Assembly: GCA_023396365.1 (NCBI GenBank)
Contig: JAEWWL010000011.1
Span: 1 to 46,861, forward strand
Length of the DNA: 46,861 nucleotides
Reading direction: 5' to 3'
Source: Methanobacteriota archaeon
GTDB lineage: Archaea > Halobacteriota > Methanomicrobia > Methanomicrobiales > Methanomicrobiaceae
In this document: piece by piece, positions 32,370 to 40,395 of the stretch
How the letters are laid out: the number at the start of each line of letters is the position of its first letter
Numbering within the stretch: position 1 is the first letter of the stretch
Position numbers and translations under genes: made by a program
Notes under the pieces: generated by a model
What the model was told of the DNA's origin: nothing
What the model saw: only the letters and a program-made list of their open reading frames with translations
The model's database searches: none

Positions 32370-33247
32370 AGTGCACATTCTGCAAGAGAATATGCTGCAC
32401 ATTTTATTCTTTTAAGACTTTTTAATTTTTCAGCCCATCTTTTTGGTATTTCATCAGCGCCCCAGTATCCCCCGCCAAGTGCGCCGCATATTGCGCCGAT
32501 TGTGTCTGCATCGCCGCCAAGGTTAACAGCACGGATGAGCATCTCCTCAAAATTATCAGCGTCCATAAAAACTGATACTGCACAGTGCGTTGCTTTTAGA
32601 GAGTCCAGAGAGGGATTTAACGGATATGAATTTAAATTTGAAAGCATATCTGCAACTGTTTTATTTTCAATTTCAGACAATGCCTCTTTGTATGAATCAG
32701 ATCTTTCAAAACCCCTGCACAGCCTGCTTACCATACTGTTAACAAAAGAGCTGCATTCACATGAAACAGGATGATAATGTGTAATTTTAGAACATTTTAT
32801 GCTGAATTCCCTTGTTTTTTCCGGGGGGAAATAAACTCCGACAGGTGCGCCACGCATAACGCTTCCGTTGCTTTTCCCGCCGCCTCTTTGGCATATTTTT
32901 TTGGAAACTGCTAAAAAATCCTCTCCTGCGAGCATGCCCAAAAAAACCCCGGTTGATGTCGGCCCGAAAAATCCTGGTTTTTTTACATACTCCTCACACA
33001 TCCTGCGGGCTATGTCATTTAAAAAAAAGCCTTTTAATTCAACAAGCGATTCTGATATAGCAAGCGCAGACAGGGTATCATCTGTTATTTCACCTGCCTC
33101 TCTTTTGTGTATTCCGCCGGGAATCATCTCTGTTATGAGCTTTTTTTGGGGATTTAACCCTTCCAGCGGCGCGCCCAGTGCGTCGCCTGCCGCAAGCCCG
33201 ATTATTGTTCCCGCTCCCCGCAAATAATCAAATATAAAGATCACCAA
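32366..33247 (-). CDS. ADP-ribosylglycohydrolase family protein
   Basis: A 293-residue all-helical ARH/DraG-type hydrolase that removes ADP-ribose from a protein or small-molecule target. The dinuclear Mg site is complete: GEITDDTLSALA supplies the N-terminal acidic residues and LGGDADTIGAICGALGGGYWG the C-terminal Asp-x-Asp-Thr. The opening GAGTIIGLAAGDALGAPLEG is the family start. No nitrogenase, ADP-ribosyltransferase or ubiquitin-like partner is nearby, so the substrate is unknown. The start is uncertain: TTG 33247, GTG 33244 and TTG 33223 are all in frame, and a GGTGATC lies within the longest version. Confidence 0.88.
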   Translation of the reverse strand: MVIFIFDYLRGAGTIIGLAAGDALGAPLEGLNPQKKLITEMIPGGIHKREAGEITDDTLSALAISESLVELKGFFLNDIARRMCEEYVKKPGFFGPTSTGVFLGMLAGEDFLAVSKKICQRGGGKSNGSVMRGAPVGVYFPPEKTREFSIKCSKITHYHPVSCECSSFVNSMVSRLCRGFERSDSYKEALSEIENKTVADMLSNLNSYPLNPSLDSLKATHCAVSVFMDADNFEEMLIRAVNLGGDADTIGAICGALGGGYWGADEIPKRWAEKLKSLKRIKCAAYSLAECAL

Positions 33248-33288
33248 TAAATTATATCTTGTTTGGATTGTAGTATTTTTTAAGGATT

Positions 33289-33297
33289 GGTGATCGA
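33289..33297 (+). promoter_or_regulatory. GGTGATC Shine-Dalgarno site at two-base spacing
   Basis: GGTGATC (33289-33295) is two bases before GTG 33298. It matches the part of the anti-Shine-Dalgarno nearest the 16S body, so the short spacing is expected. The same heptamer occurs on the minus strand at 33239-33245. Confidence 0.6.
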
Positions 33298-33564
33298 GTG
33301 CAAAAGGAGGAGTTACTTCATCTACATATGCTTCTTATTCAGGTAAAGAAGTATTACGAATCAATTGACAGCGAAGAGATTAATACAGGAAAATACGACA
33401 GACTCAACATTTCCCCTGTTCATATCCACAAAAATAAGATCTGCCATAAAGAGGCAATTTTAACTCTTGGCGAAGAGCTTGTCGGATATATTCAGCACAG
33501 CCATATGGCGGCGGTTGAGTACGCCTCCGGTGCGGGTTCTGAAGAGGTTGCCGTTGAAAACTAA
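33298..33564 (+). CDS. UPF0058 family small protein
   Basis: An 88-residue archaeal UPF0058 protein (MQKEELLHLHMLLIQVKKYYE, LNISPVHIHKNKICHKEAILTLGEELV). The two helical halves with conserved His residues (HLHM, HIHKNK) form its hallmark. Function is unknown; the family is widely co-located with metabolism and information genes in Euryarchaeota. It starts at GTG after a GGTGATC site. Its last 11 bases overlap the chosen start of elp3, whose Shine-Dalgarno site (GAGGT) lies in this coding sequence. It opens the long co-directional run to 40381. Confidence 0.88.
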   Translation: MQKEELLHLHMLLIQVKKYYESIDSEEINTGKYDRLNISPVHIHKNKICHKEAILTLGEELVGYIQHSHMAAVEYASGAGSEEVAVEN

Positions 33565-35146
33565 CCCGGCTGATAATCACACTATTTTAAGGGAGATTAT
33601 TTCCCGTATTTTATCTGAGGCAAAAACTCCGGCAGATGTTCAGAAAATCAAGGCATCTGTTGCAAAGAAATATTCACTAAATGCTTTCCCACGGCATTCA
33701 GAGATCTTTTCTGCGGCCCTAAAAGAAGAAAAGGAGCTTCTTCGAAGTTTTGTCCAGGTCAAGCCCTCAAGAACAATTTCAGGAGTAACTCCCGTTGCAG
33801 TGATGACATCGCCGCACAAATGTCCCCACGGGATATGCCTTCCATGCCCGGGCGGCCCTGAAAATGAACAGTTTAAATCACCGCAGAGCTATACAGGAGA
33901 GGAGCCTGCCGCCCTTCGCGGAAAGCAGCTTGAATATGACCCCTATTCACAGGTTCAGGCAAGGCTTTCCCAGTTTGAGATGCTCGGACATCATATTGAA
34001 AAGGCAGAGCTGATTGTAATGGGCGGCACGATGACGGCACGTGAACCTGAATATCAGGAATGGTTTATGCGCTCATGCATACGTGCAATGAATGAATATG
34101 GTCTTGAAAACCGCGGCGACATATTCACATTTGAAGAGCTCTGCTCTGAAAACGAGCATGCGAGAGTCAGATGCATAGCAGTTACATTTGAGACAAGGCC
34201 GGACTGGTGCAGAAAAGAGCACATCGACAGGATGCTCTCCTTAGGAGTTACAAAAGTTGAGCTTGGAGTTCAGCAGCTTGATGACAGGATTTTGGATTAC
34301 AACCGAAGAGGCCATCTTGTTGAGGATTCCGTTATTGCAAACTGCTGCTTAAGGGATGCCGGAATAAAAGTAGGCTTTCATGTAATGCCAAATCTTCCAT
34401 CAGCATCTGTTGAGGATGACAAAAAAATGTTTGATACTCTCTTTTCTGATGAGAGATTCTGCCCTGATTTCCTAAAAATTTACCCGACTCTTGTAACACC
34501 GGGCTCTGAGATTGAAAAGCTGTGGAAAAATGGGGAATACAATGTCTATGATGAGGATGAGCTTGTAAATCTTGTTGCATACGGAAAATCCAGACTTCCC
34601 GAATATGTCCGCCTGCAAAGGGTTCAGCGTGACATTCCTGCAAAATTAATAGTTGCAGGCTCGCATTACAGCAATTTCAGGCAGCTTGCAAAGAACAGGC
34701 TTTTGGAAACAGGCGGTGTGTGCAGATGCATAAGATGCAGGGAAGCAGGAAGAAATTTAATCTTAAACGAGCCCTCTGTAAAAATAACCGAATACAAATG
34801 CTGCGGTGGAACTGAATTTTTTATCCAGGCAGTTTCAGATGACTCACTAATAGGCTTTGTCAGGCTTCGGTTTCCGGACAAAACCTGGAGAGAAGAGCTT
34901 ATTGGTGCATCGCTTGTAAGAGAGCTTCATGTTTACGGCTCAGTTGTCCCTCTCTCAGAAAAAGGGTCCGGAAGCAGGTGGCAGCACAGAAATTTTGGGG
35001 ATCGCCTTTTAAAGATTGCCGAAGATATTTCAAAAGATAATGGCTATGAGTCTGTCGCTGTCATGAGCGGCATTGGTGTGCGGCCATATTACAACAAACG
35101 CGGCTATGAAAGGCGCGGGCCATATATGGTAAAGGAAATTGCATGA
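33554..35146 (+). CDS. elp3: Elongator-like tRNA uridine-34 acetyltransferase (radical SAM/GNAT)
   Basis: A 530-residue archaeal Elp3, which carboxymethylates wobble uridine of certain tRNAs. The radical-SAM cluster is CPHGICLPC (Cys90, Cys95, Cys98 with this start), followed by GGPENEQF and PYSQVQARL. The C-terminal GNAT acetyltransferase domain includes LVRELHVYGSVVPL and VAVMSGIGVRPYYNKRGYERRGPYM. I place the start at TTG 33554, five bases after AGGT inside UPF0058; the 29 extra residues of the longer frame read through that gene in another phase. It overlaps priS by 4 nt. One protein suffices in archaea that lack the other Elongator subunits. Confidence 0.93.
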   Translation: MKTNPADNHTILREIISRILSEAKTPADVQKIKASVAKKYSLNAFPRHSEIFSAALKEEKELLRSFVQVKPSRTISGVTPVAVMTSPHKCPHGICLPCPGGPENEQFKSPQSYTGEEPAALRGKQLEYDPYSQVQARLSQFEMLGHHIEKAELIVMGGTMTAREPEYQEWFMRSCIRAMNEYGLENRGDIFTFEELCSENEHARVRCIAVTFETRPDWCRKEHIDRMLSLGVTKVELGVQQLDDRILDYNRRGHLVEDSVIANCCLRDAGIKVGFHVMPNLPSASVEDDKKMFDTLFSDERFCPDFLKIYPTLVTPGSEIEKLWKNGEYNVYDEDELVNLVAYGKSRLPEYVRLQRVQRDIPAKLIVAGSHYSNFRQLAKNRLLETGGVCRCIRCREAGRNLILNEPSVKITEYKCCGGTEFFIQAVSDDSLIGFVRLRFPDKTWREELIGASLVRELHVYGSVVPLSEKGSGSRWQHRNFGDRLLKIAEDISKDNGYESVAVMSGIGVRPYYNKRGYERRGPYMVKEIA

Positions 35147-36297
35147 ATGCGGCAACTTACGAATACTTAAAGCAGAAATTTTCCGGATACTACCAAAGAG
35201 CCGTCTTTGATTTTCCCCCGGCTCTTGAGCAGCGCGAATGGGGCTTTATATTTTTTGATTCGGAAAATGAAGGCAGGATGAAGAGGCACATTGGATTTGG
35301 AGAAAGAAGCGAAGCCGAAAATTACTTAAAAGCCATGGTGCCGCGTCATGCATATTATTCAACTGCGTATTATGCTCTTCCAGGCGCCGGAACAATGCAG
35401 GACAAGATATGGTCTGGTGCGGATCTAATCTTTGATCTGGATGCCGATCACATCGTCCGCGGAGCATATGATGAAATGCTTCAAAGAGTAAAGGAAGAGG
35501 CATTCAAAATTATTTCAATGTTAACACAAGAGCTTGGATTTTCCCAAAAAGATCTCTATATTGTTTTTTCCGGAGGAAGAGGATACCATATTCACATAAG
35601 AAATCTTGAGGTTCGAAACTGGTCAGGTGCTGAGAGGCGAGAGCTTGTTGACTATGTCTGCGGAACAGGCCTTGATCCTGACATCATGCTAAAGGGCAGA
35701 AAAACTGCAGGGGATTTTGGATGGCCTCTTCGGTACAGGGAAGCTGTAAGAGAGTATCTTTTAGATTTGAAACAAATGGGCAGTGATGAGGCAGTAAAAA
35801 AATTAGCCTCAATAAAAGGCGTTTCAAAAGAGTCAGCAGCGGAATTTTTAAAATCTTCTGACAGCATAGCAAGAAGCCTTAAAAAAACAGATAAAAATAT
35901 TCTTGTCGGAAGGGTTTTACGTGCTGTTCTCACAGGCGAAGAGAGCGATTTTAATGAAAAAATAAAAAAAAGGGCTGCACTTACTGATGAGCCCGTTACA
36001 ACAGATATAAAGCGTCTTATAAGAATGCCCGGTTCTCTTCACGGAGGAAGCGGATTTAAGGTCTTAAACCTGTCACTAAAGGAGTTTGAAAATTTTGACC
36101 CTCTTTTAGACGCGGTTGTCTTTGGAGATGATCCTGCAAAGGTAAACCTCGCATTTAGTCTTGAAATGCCGATTCTTGGAAACAAATATTCACTGGAAAA
36201 AGGAATTAATACAGTACCTGAAGCGCTTGCAGTATTTCTGTGCGCAAGAGGCATAGCTGAATATACCGGAGGAGGCAGGAGAACAGATGGACTTTGA
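35143..36297 (+). CDS. priS: DNA primase small (catalytic) subunit PriS
   Basis: A 384-residue catalytic primase of the AEP fold that starts RNA/DNA primers at replication forks. The catalytic carboxylates stand in LIFDLDADH (Asp98, Asp100). The nucleotide-binding FSGGRGYHIHIR (about 143-154) and the later TTDIKRLIRMPGSLHGGSGFKV segment (third carboxylate and SxH-type loop) are typical. Partner PriL is not in the window. It is coupled to elp3 (ATGA overlap) and to gins51 (11-nt overlap), so primase and a CMG-helicase subunit are made together. Confidence 0.95.
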   Translation: MNAATYEYLKQKFSGYYQRAVFDFPPALEQREWGFIFFDSENEGRMKRHIGFGERSEAENYLKAMVPRHAYYSTAYYALPGAGTMQDKIWSGADLIFDLDADHIVRGAYDEMLQRVKEEAFKIISMLTQELGFSQKDLYIVFSGGRGYHIHIRNLEVRNWSGAERRELVDYVCGTGLDPDIMLKGRKTAGDFGWPLRYREAVREYLLDLKQMGSDEAVKKLASIKGVSKESAAEFLKSSDSIARSLKKTDKNILVGRVLRAVLTGEESDFNEKIKKRAALTDEPVTTDIKRLIRMPGSLHGGSGFKVLNLSLKEFENFDPLLDAVVFGDDPAKVNLAFSLEMPILGNKYSLEKGINTVPEALAVFLCARGIAEYTGGGRRTDGL

Positions 36298-36985
36298 TTA
36301 TCTGCGGCTAATCTCACTTGATGAGCGTGAAAGCGGAAAACTCTCATCAATATCCATAGACACCTACGATATGGCAAGAGAGTATCTTGCCGAACTTTAC
36401 GAAGAGGCAAAGTCGATTGATCATTTCATGACCAGGCGGGGCAGTGAATTAATCGATGAAATCGAGAGTGTCCAGTCAGTTCTTCAGGCCATAATAGATC
36501 AGAGATTCAAAAAAATTATACGTCTTGCAGAGAACCAGACCGGAAGCGGAAAGGTTGACAAAGAAGAGCTTAAAATGCTTATTCCTCTTGAAAGAGAGAT
36601 GTATGATGAGATATTATGCGCAATTGGAAAGTGCAGGGACAAGATTACAGGAGCATACAGCCAGACAGGAAGTGAACAGTCAGGAGCGCATACACAGTCA
36701 AAGAAAAAAGAATCCCTAAAACAGCCTGAAATAATTCCAAAGACTTTGGAAGAGACTGATTCATGCTGCAAGGATTACAAAGCCGGTTCAGCTGATGACT
36801 CAAAAGAGGATGAATTTAATAAAATTTATGAAATTGTCTACATAAAAGAGAATATAGACTCCTTTATGGGTCTTGACGGACATATATATTCACTATCCGC
36901 CGAGGATGTTGTCTCTCTTCCATTGCAGAATGCATCGGTTCTATGCGGGCGCAACATAGCCTTAAATATCAGGGTTAGCAAATAA
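36287..36985 (+). CDS. gins51: GINS complex subunit Gins51 (Sld5/Psf1-like)
   Basis: A 232-residue GINS subunit that with MCM and GAN/Cdc45 forms the archaeal replicative helicase complex. The helical A domain comes first (about 1-125: MAREYLAELYEEAKSIDH...ELIDEIESVQSVLQAIIDQRFKKIIRLA). A variable polar linker (about 126-185) follows, then the small beta B domain (IYEIVYIKENIDSFMGLDGHIYSLSAEDVVSLPLQNASVLCGRNIA). The A-then-B order defines the Gins51 type. It follows priS with an 11-nt overlap, a classic archaeal pairing. A 107-bp leader with two hairpins separates it from rpl44e. Confidence 0.93.
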   Translation: MDFDYLRLISLDERESGKLSSISIDTYDMAREYLAELYEEAKSIDHFMTRRGSELIDEIESVQSVLQAIIDQRFKKIIRLAENQTGSGKVDKEELKMLIPLEREMYDEILCAIGKCRDKITGAYSQTGSEQSGAHTQSKKKESLKQPEIIPKTLEETDSCCKDYKAGSADDSKEDEFNKIYEIVYIKENIDSFMGLDGHIYSLSAEDVVSLPLQNASVLCGRNIALNIRVSK

Positions 36986-37092
36986 TAATGAGATTTATTA
37001 TGAAGACTTCCCTTTAGGGCAGTTTTCATGACCGGCGTGATAAACAGGTGTTATACCGGTTAATATCCAAAATCAAAGGGGCTATACGTTTT
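36986..37092 (+). promoter_or_regulatory. Leader of the rpl44e operon with two stem-loops
   Basis: Hairpin 1: ATGAAGAC (37000-37007) pairs with GTTTTCAT (37022-37029, one G-T), enclosing CCC-TTTA-GGG (37010-37019). Hairpin 2: ACCGG (37031-37035) pairs with CCGGT (37056-37060), with an inner ATAA/TTAT helix. AAAGGGG at about 37075-37081 is the likely Shine-Dalgarno site, some 11 nt before the ATG. A TATA-like TTAAATAT at about 36962-36969 would put both hairpins in the 5' leader. Confidence 0.6.
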
Positions 37093-37371
37093 ATGAAGAT
37101 GCCAACAAAGTTCAAGACATACTGTCCATACTGCAGAAAACATGAAGTTCATGAGGTCGAAAAAGTAAAGAAAGGTCGTGACCTTCACCTTCACTGGATT
37201 GACCGCCAGAAAGGACGCAGAAGCAAAGTAGGAAATATGGGTAAATTCTCAAAGGTTCCTGGTGGAGACAAGCCGACAAAGAGAATCAATGTCAGATACC
37301 GCTGCACAGTATGTGGAAAGGCGCACCTTAGAAGCGGTGTGAAAGCAGGTAAATTTGAGCTTACGGAGTGA
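37093..37371 (+). CDS. rpl44e: Large ribosomal subunit protein eL42 (L44e)
   Basis: A 92-residue ribosomal protein with the zinc ribbon CPYC (near residue 11) and CTVC (near residue 72). Conserved basic stretches KFKTYCPYCRKHEVHEVEKVKKG and GRRSKVGNMGKFSKVPGGDKPTKRI are present. I start at MKMPTKF, the conserved archaeal N-terminus, because the longer frame runs into the hairpin leader. It opens the archaeal cluster L44e-S27e-aIF2alpha-Nop10-PAC2. Six bases separate it from rps27e. Confidence 0.96.
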   Translation: MKMPTKFKTYCPYCRKHEVHEVEKVKKGRDLHLHWIDRQKGRRSKVGNMGKFSKVPGGDKPTKRINVRYRCTVCGKAHLRSGVKAGKFELTE

Positions 37372-37377
37372 TTTAAT

Positions 37378-37566
37378 ATGGTTCGCGTAAACAGAGAAAA
37401 CAGATCAAAATTTTATACAGTTAAATGTCCTGACTGCGAAAACGAGCAGAAGATTTTCCAGAAGGCAAGCTCGGTCGTTGACTGCGTTGTCTGCGGAAAA
37501 GTTCTTGCAGAGCCCAAAGGCGGAAACGCAGATATAAAAGCAGAAATTATTGCTGAACACGAGTAA
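37378..37566 (+). CDS. rps27e: Small ribosomal subunit protein eS27 (S27e)
   Basis: A 62-residue zinc-ribbon ribosomal protein. The four cysteines are in KCPDCENEQKIF and VVDCVVCGKVLAEP, the usual C-x2-C...C-x2-C of S27e. The start ATG lies six nucleotides after the L44e stop, and TGATTTA precedes it. Ten bases lie between its stop and the aIF2-alpha ATG. Full length. Confidence 0.96.
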   Translation: MVRVNRENRSKFYTVKCPDCENEQKIFQKASSVVDCVVCGKVLAEPKGGNADIKAEIIAEHE

Positions 37567-37576
37567 ATATATTGTT

Positions 37577-38362
37577 ATGACAGAGAGAGAGTGGCCGGAA
37601 GAAGGAGAACTGGTCGTATGTACTGTTGCAAGTGTGAAGGATTTTGTCGCATTTGTAACACTGGATGAATATAACGATCATGAAGGCCTGATTCCGATTG
37701 CCGAAGTGGCACGGGGATGGATAAAGCATATCCGCGACTTTGTGCGTGAAGGGCAAAAAGTTGTATGCAAAGTCCTTCATGTAAACACAAGCCGCGGTCA
37801 TATTGATCTCTCTCTAAAGGATGTCAACGAACACCAGAGAAAAGACAAGATACACGAGTGGAAGAATGAGCAGAAAGCCAGAAAATGGATTGGCTTTGTT
37901 GCAGAAGCCTCCGGTGCTTCCGAGGAGTCCTTAAAATCCAAATTCTATGAGGAATACGGGGCACTTTTTCCTGTTTTTGAAGACATTTTAGTAGATGAGG
38001 AAGAAACATTAAAAAAGCTTAGTCTTGAAGAGCCTGTTGCAAAGGCGCTTATAACCATTGCCAGTGAAAATGTCAAACTTCCAAAAGTTACTGTTACAGG
38101 AACTCTTATTCTGACATCCAATAAACCGGACGGAGTAAATGTAATCAGGCGTGCACTAAGAAGTGCCCAGCCAAGCATTGACGATGTCGAAATAGAGCTT
38201 GTCTATGTAGGAGCTCCAAAATACCGTGTCAAGGTGACAGCTCCGGATTATAAATCTGCCGAAAGAGCCATCAACAAAGTTGCAAGTGCAGCAATCGGTG
38301 TTATGGAGCGTGCAGAAGGCGAAGGCAGTTTTATCAGGAAACAGCGCGCCGGTAAAGCTTAG
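37577..38362 (+). CDS. Translation initiation factor aIF2 subunit alpha
   Basis: A 261-residue aIF2-alpha that with beta and gamma carries initiator Met-tRNA to the ribosome. An S1/OB domain is first (about 8-85: PEEGELVVCTVASVKDFVAFVTLDEYNDHEGLIPIAEVARGWIKHIRDFVREGQKVVCKVLHV). A helical middle follows (VNEHQRKDKIHEWKNEQKARKWI), then the alpha-beta domain 3 that contacts gamma (ending VASAAIGVMERAEGEG). I start at MTEREWPEEGE, since the upstream residues read back into rps27e. Nop10 starts directly at the next base after its stop. Confidence 0.95.
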   Translation: MTEREWPEEGELVVCTVASVKDFVAFVTLDEYNDHEGLIPIAEVARGWIKHIRDFVREGQKVVCKVLHVNTSRGHIDLSLKDVNEHQRKDKIHEWKNEQKARKWIGFVAEASGASEESLKSKFYEEYGALFPVFEDILVDEEETLKKLSLEEPVAKALITIASENVKLPKVTVTGTLILTSNKPDGVNVIRRALRSAQPSIDDVEIELVYVGAPKYRVKVTAPDYKSAERAINKVASAAIGVMERAEGEGSFIRKQRAGKA

Positions 38363-38521
38363 ATGAGCAGAAAAATAAGATGCTGTCCAAAGGACGGCAG
38401 CTATACTCTTTCTTCACAATGTCCCATATGCGGCGAGAAAACCAGGATAGCACATCCTCCAAGGTATTCTCCGCAGGACAGGTATGGAAAATTCCGCAGG
38501 GTGATTAAAGAAAATGCATGA
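38363..38521 (+). CDS. nop10: Ribosome biogenesis / H/ACA RNP protein Nop10
   Basis: A 52-codon gene read by translating the gap after aIF2-alpha. The protein opens MSRKIRCCPKDGSYTLS, has the second zinc knuckle CPICGEKT, and continues IAHPPRYSPQDRYGKFRR, the invariant Nop10 core (H-P-P-R-x-S-P-x-D-x-Y-x-x-Y/F-R-R). Nop10 is part of the H/ACA particle that makes pseudouridine in rRNA. ATG 38363 follows the aIF2-alpha stop without a gap, and its TGA overlaps the PAC2 start by 8 nt. Position and sequence match the standard archaeal operon. Confidence 0.96.
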   Translation: MSRKIRCCPKDGSYTLSSQCPICGEKTRIAHPPRYSPQDRYGKFRRVIKENA

Positions 38522-39260
38522 TATTGATGTTGACTTTTTTAAAGAAGATGATTATTCCTGCGATATATTAATCGAAGGTCTTCCAGGTGTCGGACAGGTT
38601 GGAAAGCTTGTTGCCGAACATATGATAGAAGAGCTTGGTGCAGAAAAAATTGCAGAGATACATTCGGTATTTTTTCCCCCGCAGGTATTAATGGACGAAA
38701 AGGGTGTAACACACCTTCCAAACAATGAAATATTCCGCTATCAGGGAGAAAATATTGCTATAATGTTTCTGGTCGGCGATTTTCAAAGCACTTCACCAGA
38801 AGGGCATTATCTGCTTACCGACACCTATCTTGAAATTGCAGAGAAGTTAGGAGTAAAAAGAATCTACTCTCTGGGCGGATACGGTGTCGGACATCTCATT
38901 GAAGATGTCAGGGTCCTTGCGGCTGTCAATGATGAAAAATTAAAAGAAGAAGCCGTATCAGCAGGCGCAGTCTTTACAGACGGAGAGCCGGGCGGCGGAA
39001 TAATAGGAGCATCAGGACTTCTTCTTGGGATGGGCAAAAGAAGAGGCCTTGAAGGAATATGCCTGATGGGAGAAACATCAGGATACCTTGTTGATCCAAG
39101 AAGCTCAAATTCAGTTTTAAGTGTTCTTTCAAAGCTCATCGGAATAGAGGTTGATTCCACAAAACTTCAGGAAAGAGCTGATGAGATGGAGCATTTTGTT
39201 GAAAAATTAAAGGCATCCGAAAAGGCAAATTCCGAAGAAGAGCTAAATTATATCGGCTGA
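38514..39260 (+). CDS. PAC2 family protein (proteasome assembly chaperone-like)
   Basis: A 248-residue PAC2-fold protein (DILIEGLPGVGQVGKLVAEHMIEELGAEKIAEIHS, SLGGYGVGHLIEDVRV, GGGIIGASGLLLGMGKRRGLEGICLMGETSGYLVDPRSS). Archaeal homologues relate to PbaA/PbaB and proteasome assembly chaperones, though their role is less settled. The end (about 205-245) forms a charged helix that may be a coiled coil. It overlaps nop10 by 8 nt and endoQ begins two bases after its stop, so it is within the operon. Confidence 0.92.
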   Translation: MHDIDVDFFKEDDYSCDILIEGLPGVGQVGKLVAEHMIEELGAEKIAEIHSVFFPPQVLMDEKGVTHLPNNEIFRYQGENIAIMFLVGDFQSTSPEGHYLLTDTYLEIAEKLGVKRIYSLGGYGVGHLIEDVRVLAAVNDEKLKEEAVSAGAVFTDGEPGGGIIGASGLLLGMGKRRGLEGICLMGETSGYLVDPRSSNSVLSVLSKLIGIEVDSTKLQERADEMEHFVEKLKASEKANSEEELNYIG

Positions 39261-39262
39261 AT

Positions 39263-40381
39263 ATGTATCTTTACGCTGATTTTCATATCCATTCCCCTTT
39301 TTCAATGGCGGCATCCAAAACAACGACTCCAAAATCCCTGATTGATTCATGCAGAATAAAAGGTCTTGATGTTTTGGGAAGCGGCGATGCACTCCATCCT
39401 GAATGGCGCAGGATGTGGGAGAAGGAGGATTTTTGCAGTGATGATATTTCAGTAATTCCTTCTGCCGAGGTTGAAGGAAAAGGAAAGGTTCACCATCTAA
39501 TCCTTATGGATAATTTTTCAGCTGCCGAAGATATTTTTGAGGGGCTTAAGCCATACAGTCCGAACATAAATAAGGCAGGACGACCCAATGTTGCCCTATC
39601 CGGCGAGGATATTCTGGAGATAGTTCATGACTGTGGAGGGTATGCCGGCCCGGCACATGCCTTTACACCCTGGACAGGAATGTATGGAAGGTTTGAGAGC
39701 ATTCATGACTGCTATGGAGAGCAAAAGCCTGACTTTCTCGAACTCGGCCTTTCTGCCGACACATCATACGGCGATAAAATAAAGGAGCTTTGTGAAATTC
39801 CTTTTCTTTCAAACTCTGATGCACACAGCGCTCTTCCAAACAAAATCGGAAGGGAGTTTAACAAAATAAAAACCGGCTCAAAAAGACCGGAGGATATTTT
39901 AAGATCGGTTTTAAAAGGCGATATTATTCTTAACGCCGGATTTTTTCCTGAAGAGGGAAAGTACAACAAAACAGCATGTACAAGGTGCTATAAGCAGTTT
40001 TCACTCTCAGATGCCAAAGCTCTAAACTGGCGTTGTGATTTAGACGGCGGAAGAATAAAAGAAGGCGTCTGTGACAGGGCAAAGGCAATGTCTGATGAGA
40101 GCATTAAAAGCAAAAGGCCTGATTATCTTCACATAATGCCGCTTGGAGAGATTTTAAAAGAAGTCCTCTGCCTTTCATCAGCATCGGCAAAAAAGTGCTG
40201 CAGCCTTTATTCAGAACTCATTTCAGCTTTTGGAAATGAGATAGCCATACTTATTGATGTTCCTCCCGAAAAAATTTCTAAGATAGATGAAAATACCGCA
40301 ACAGCCATACAAAAATTCAGGGAAGGAAAAATTATCCTTCATCCCGGCGGCGGCGGGATGTATGGAACATTTGAGCTTTAA
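39263..40381 (+). CDS. endoQ: Endonuclease Q (EndoQ), PHP-domain DNA repair nuclease
   Basis: A 372-residue protein matching EndoQ, which nicks DNA 5' of deaminated bases (uracil, hypoxanthine). The PHP metal site is visible: ADFHIHSPFSMAASK (His8, His10), PSAEVEGKGKVHHLIL, the AHAFTPWTG loop and SNSDAHS. A C-terminal zinc segment CTRCYKQ...NWRCDLDGGRIKEGVCDRA precedes the helix-hairpin-like end ILIDVPPEKISKI. It starts two bases after PAC2 and closes the operon. Pairing repair with replication and ribosome genes here is noteworthy. Confidence 0.92.
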   Translation: MYLYADFHIHSPFSMAASKTTTPKSLIDSCRIKGLDVLGSGDALHPEWRRMWEKEDFCSDDISVIPSAEVEGKGKVHHLILMDNFSAAEDIFEGLKPYSPNINKAGRPNVALSGEDILEIVHDCGGYAGPAHAFTPWTGMYGRFESIHDCYGEQKPDFLELGLSADTSYGDKIKELCEIPFLSNSDAHSALPNKIGREFNKIKTGSKRPEDILRSVLKGDIILNAGFFPEEGKYNKTACTRCYKQFSLSDAKALNWRCDLDGGRIKEGVCDRAKAMSDESIKSKRPDYLHIMPLGEILKEVLCLSSASAKKCCSLYSELISAFGNEIAILIDVPPEKISKIDENTATAIQKFREGKIILHPGGGGMYGTFEL

Positions 40382-40395
40382 AAATATTTTATAAT

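Noticed and set aside
32366..33247. ADP-ribosylglycohydrolase as antitoxin of a DarTG-like pair or nitrogenase control system
   Set aside because: No toxin, macrodomain, DraT or nif gene is in the window, and the fold is the ARH type, not a macrodomain.
33467..33553. 29-residue N-terminal extension of Elp3
   Set aside because: It is UPF0058 coding sequence read in another phase, and AGGT sits five bases before TTG 33554.
37000..37029. Hairpin as an intrinsic terminator for gins51
   Set aside because: There is no T-tract after it, and archaeal termination depends mainly on oligo-T.
37048..37092. Longer L44e start
   Set aside because: It translates part of the hairpin leader; family members begin at MKMP.
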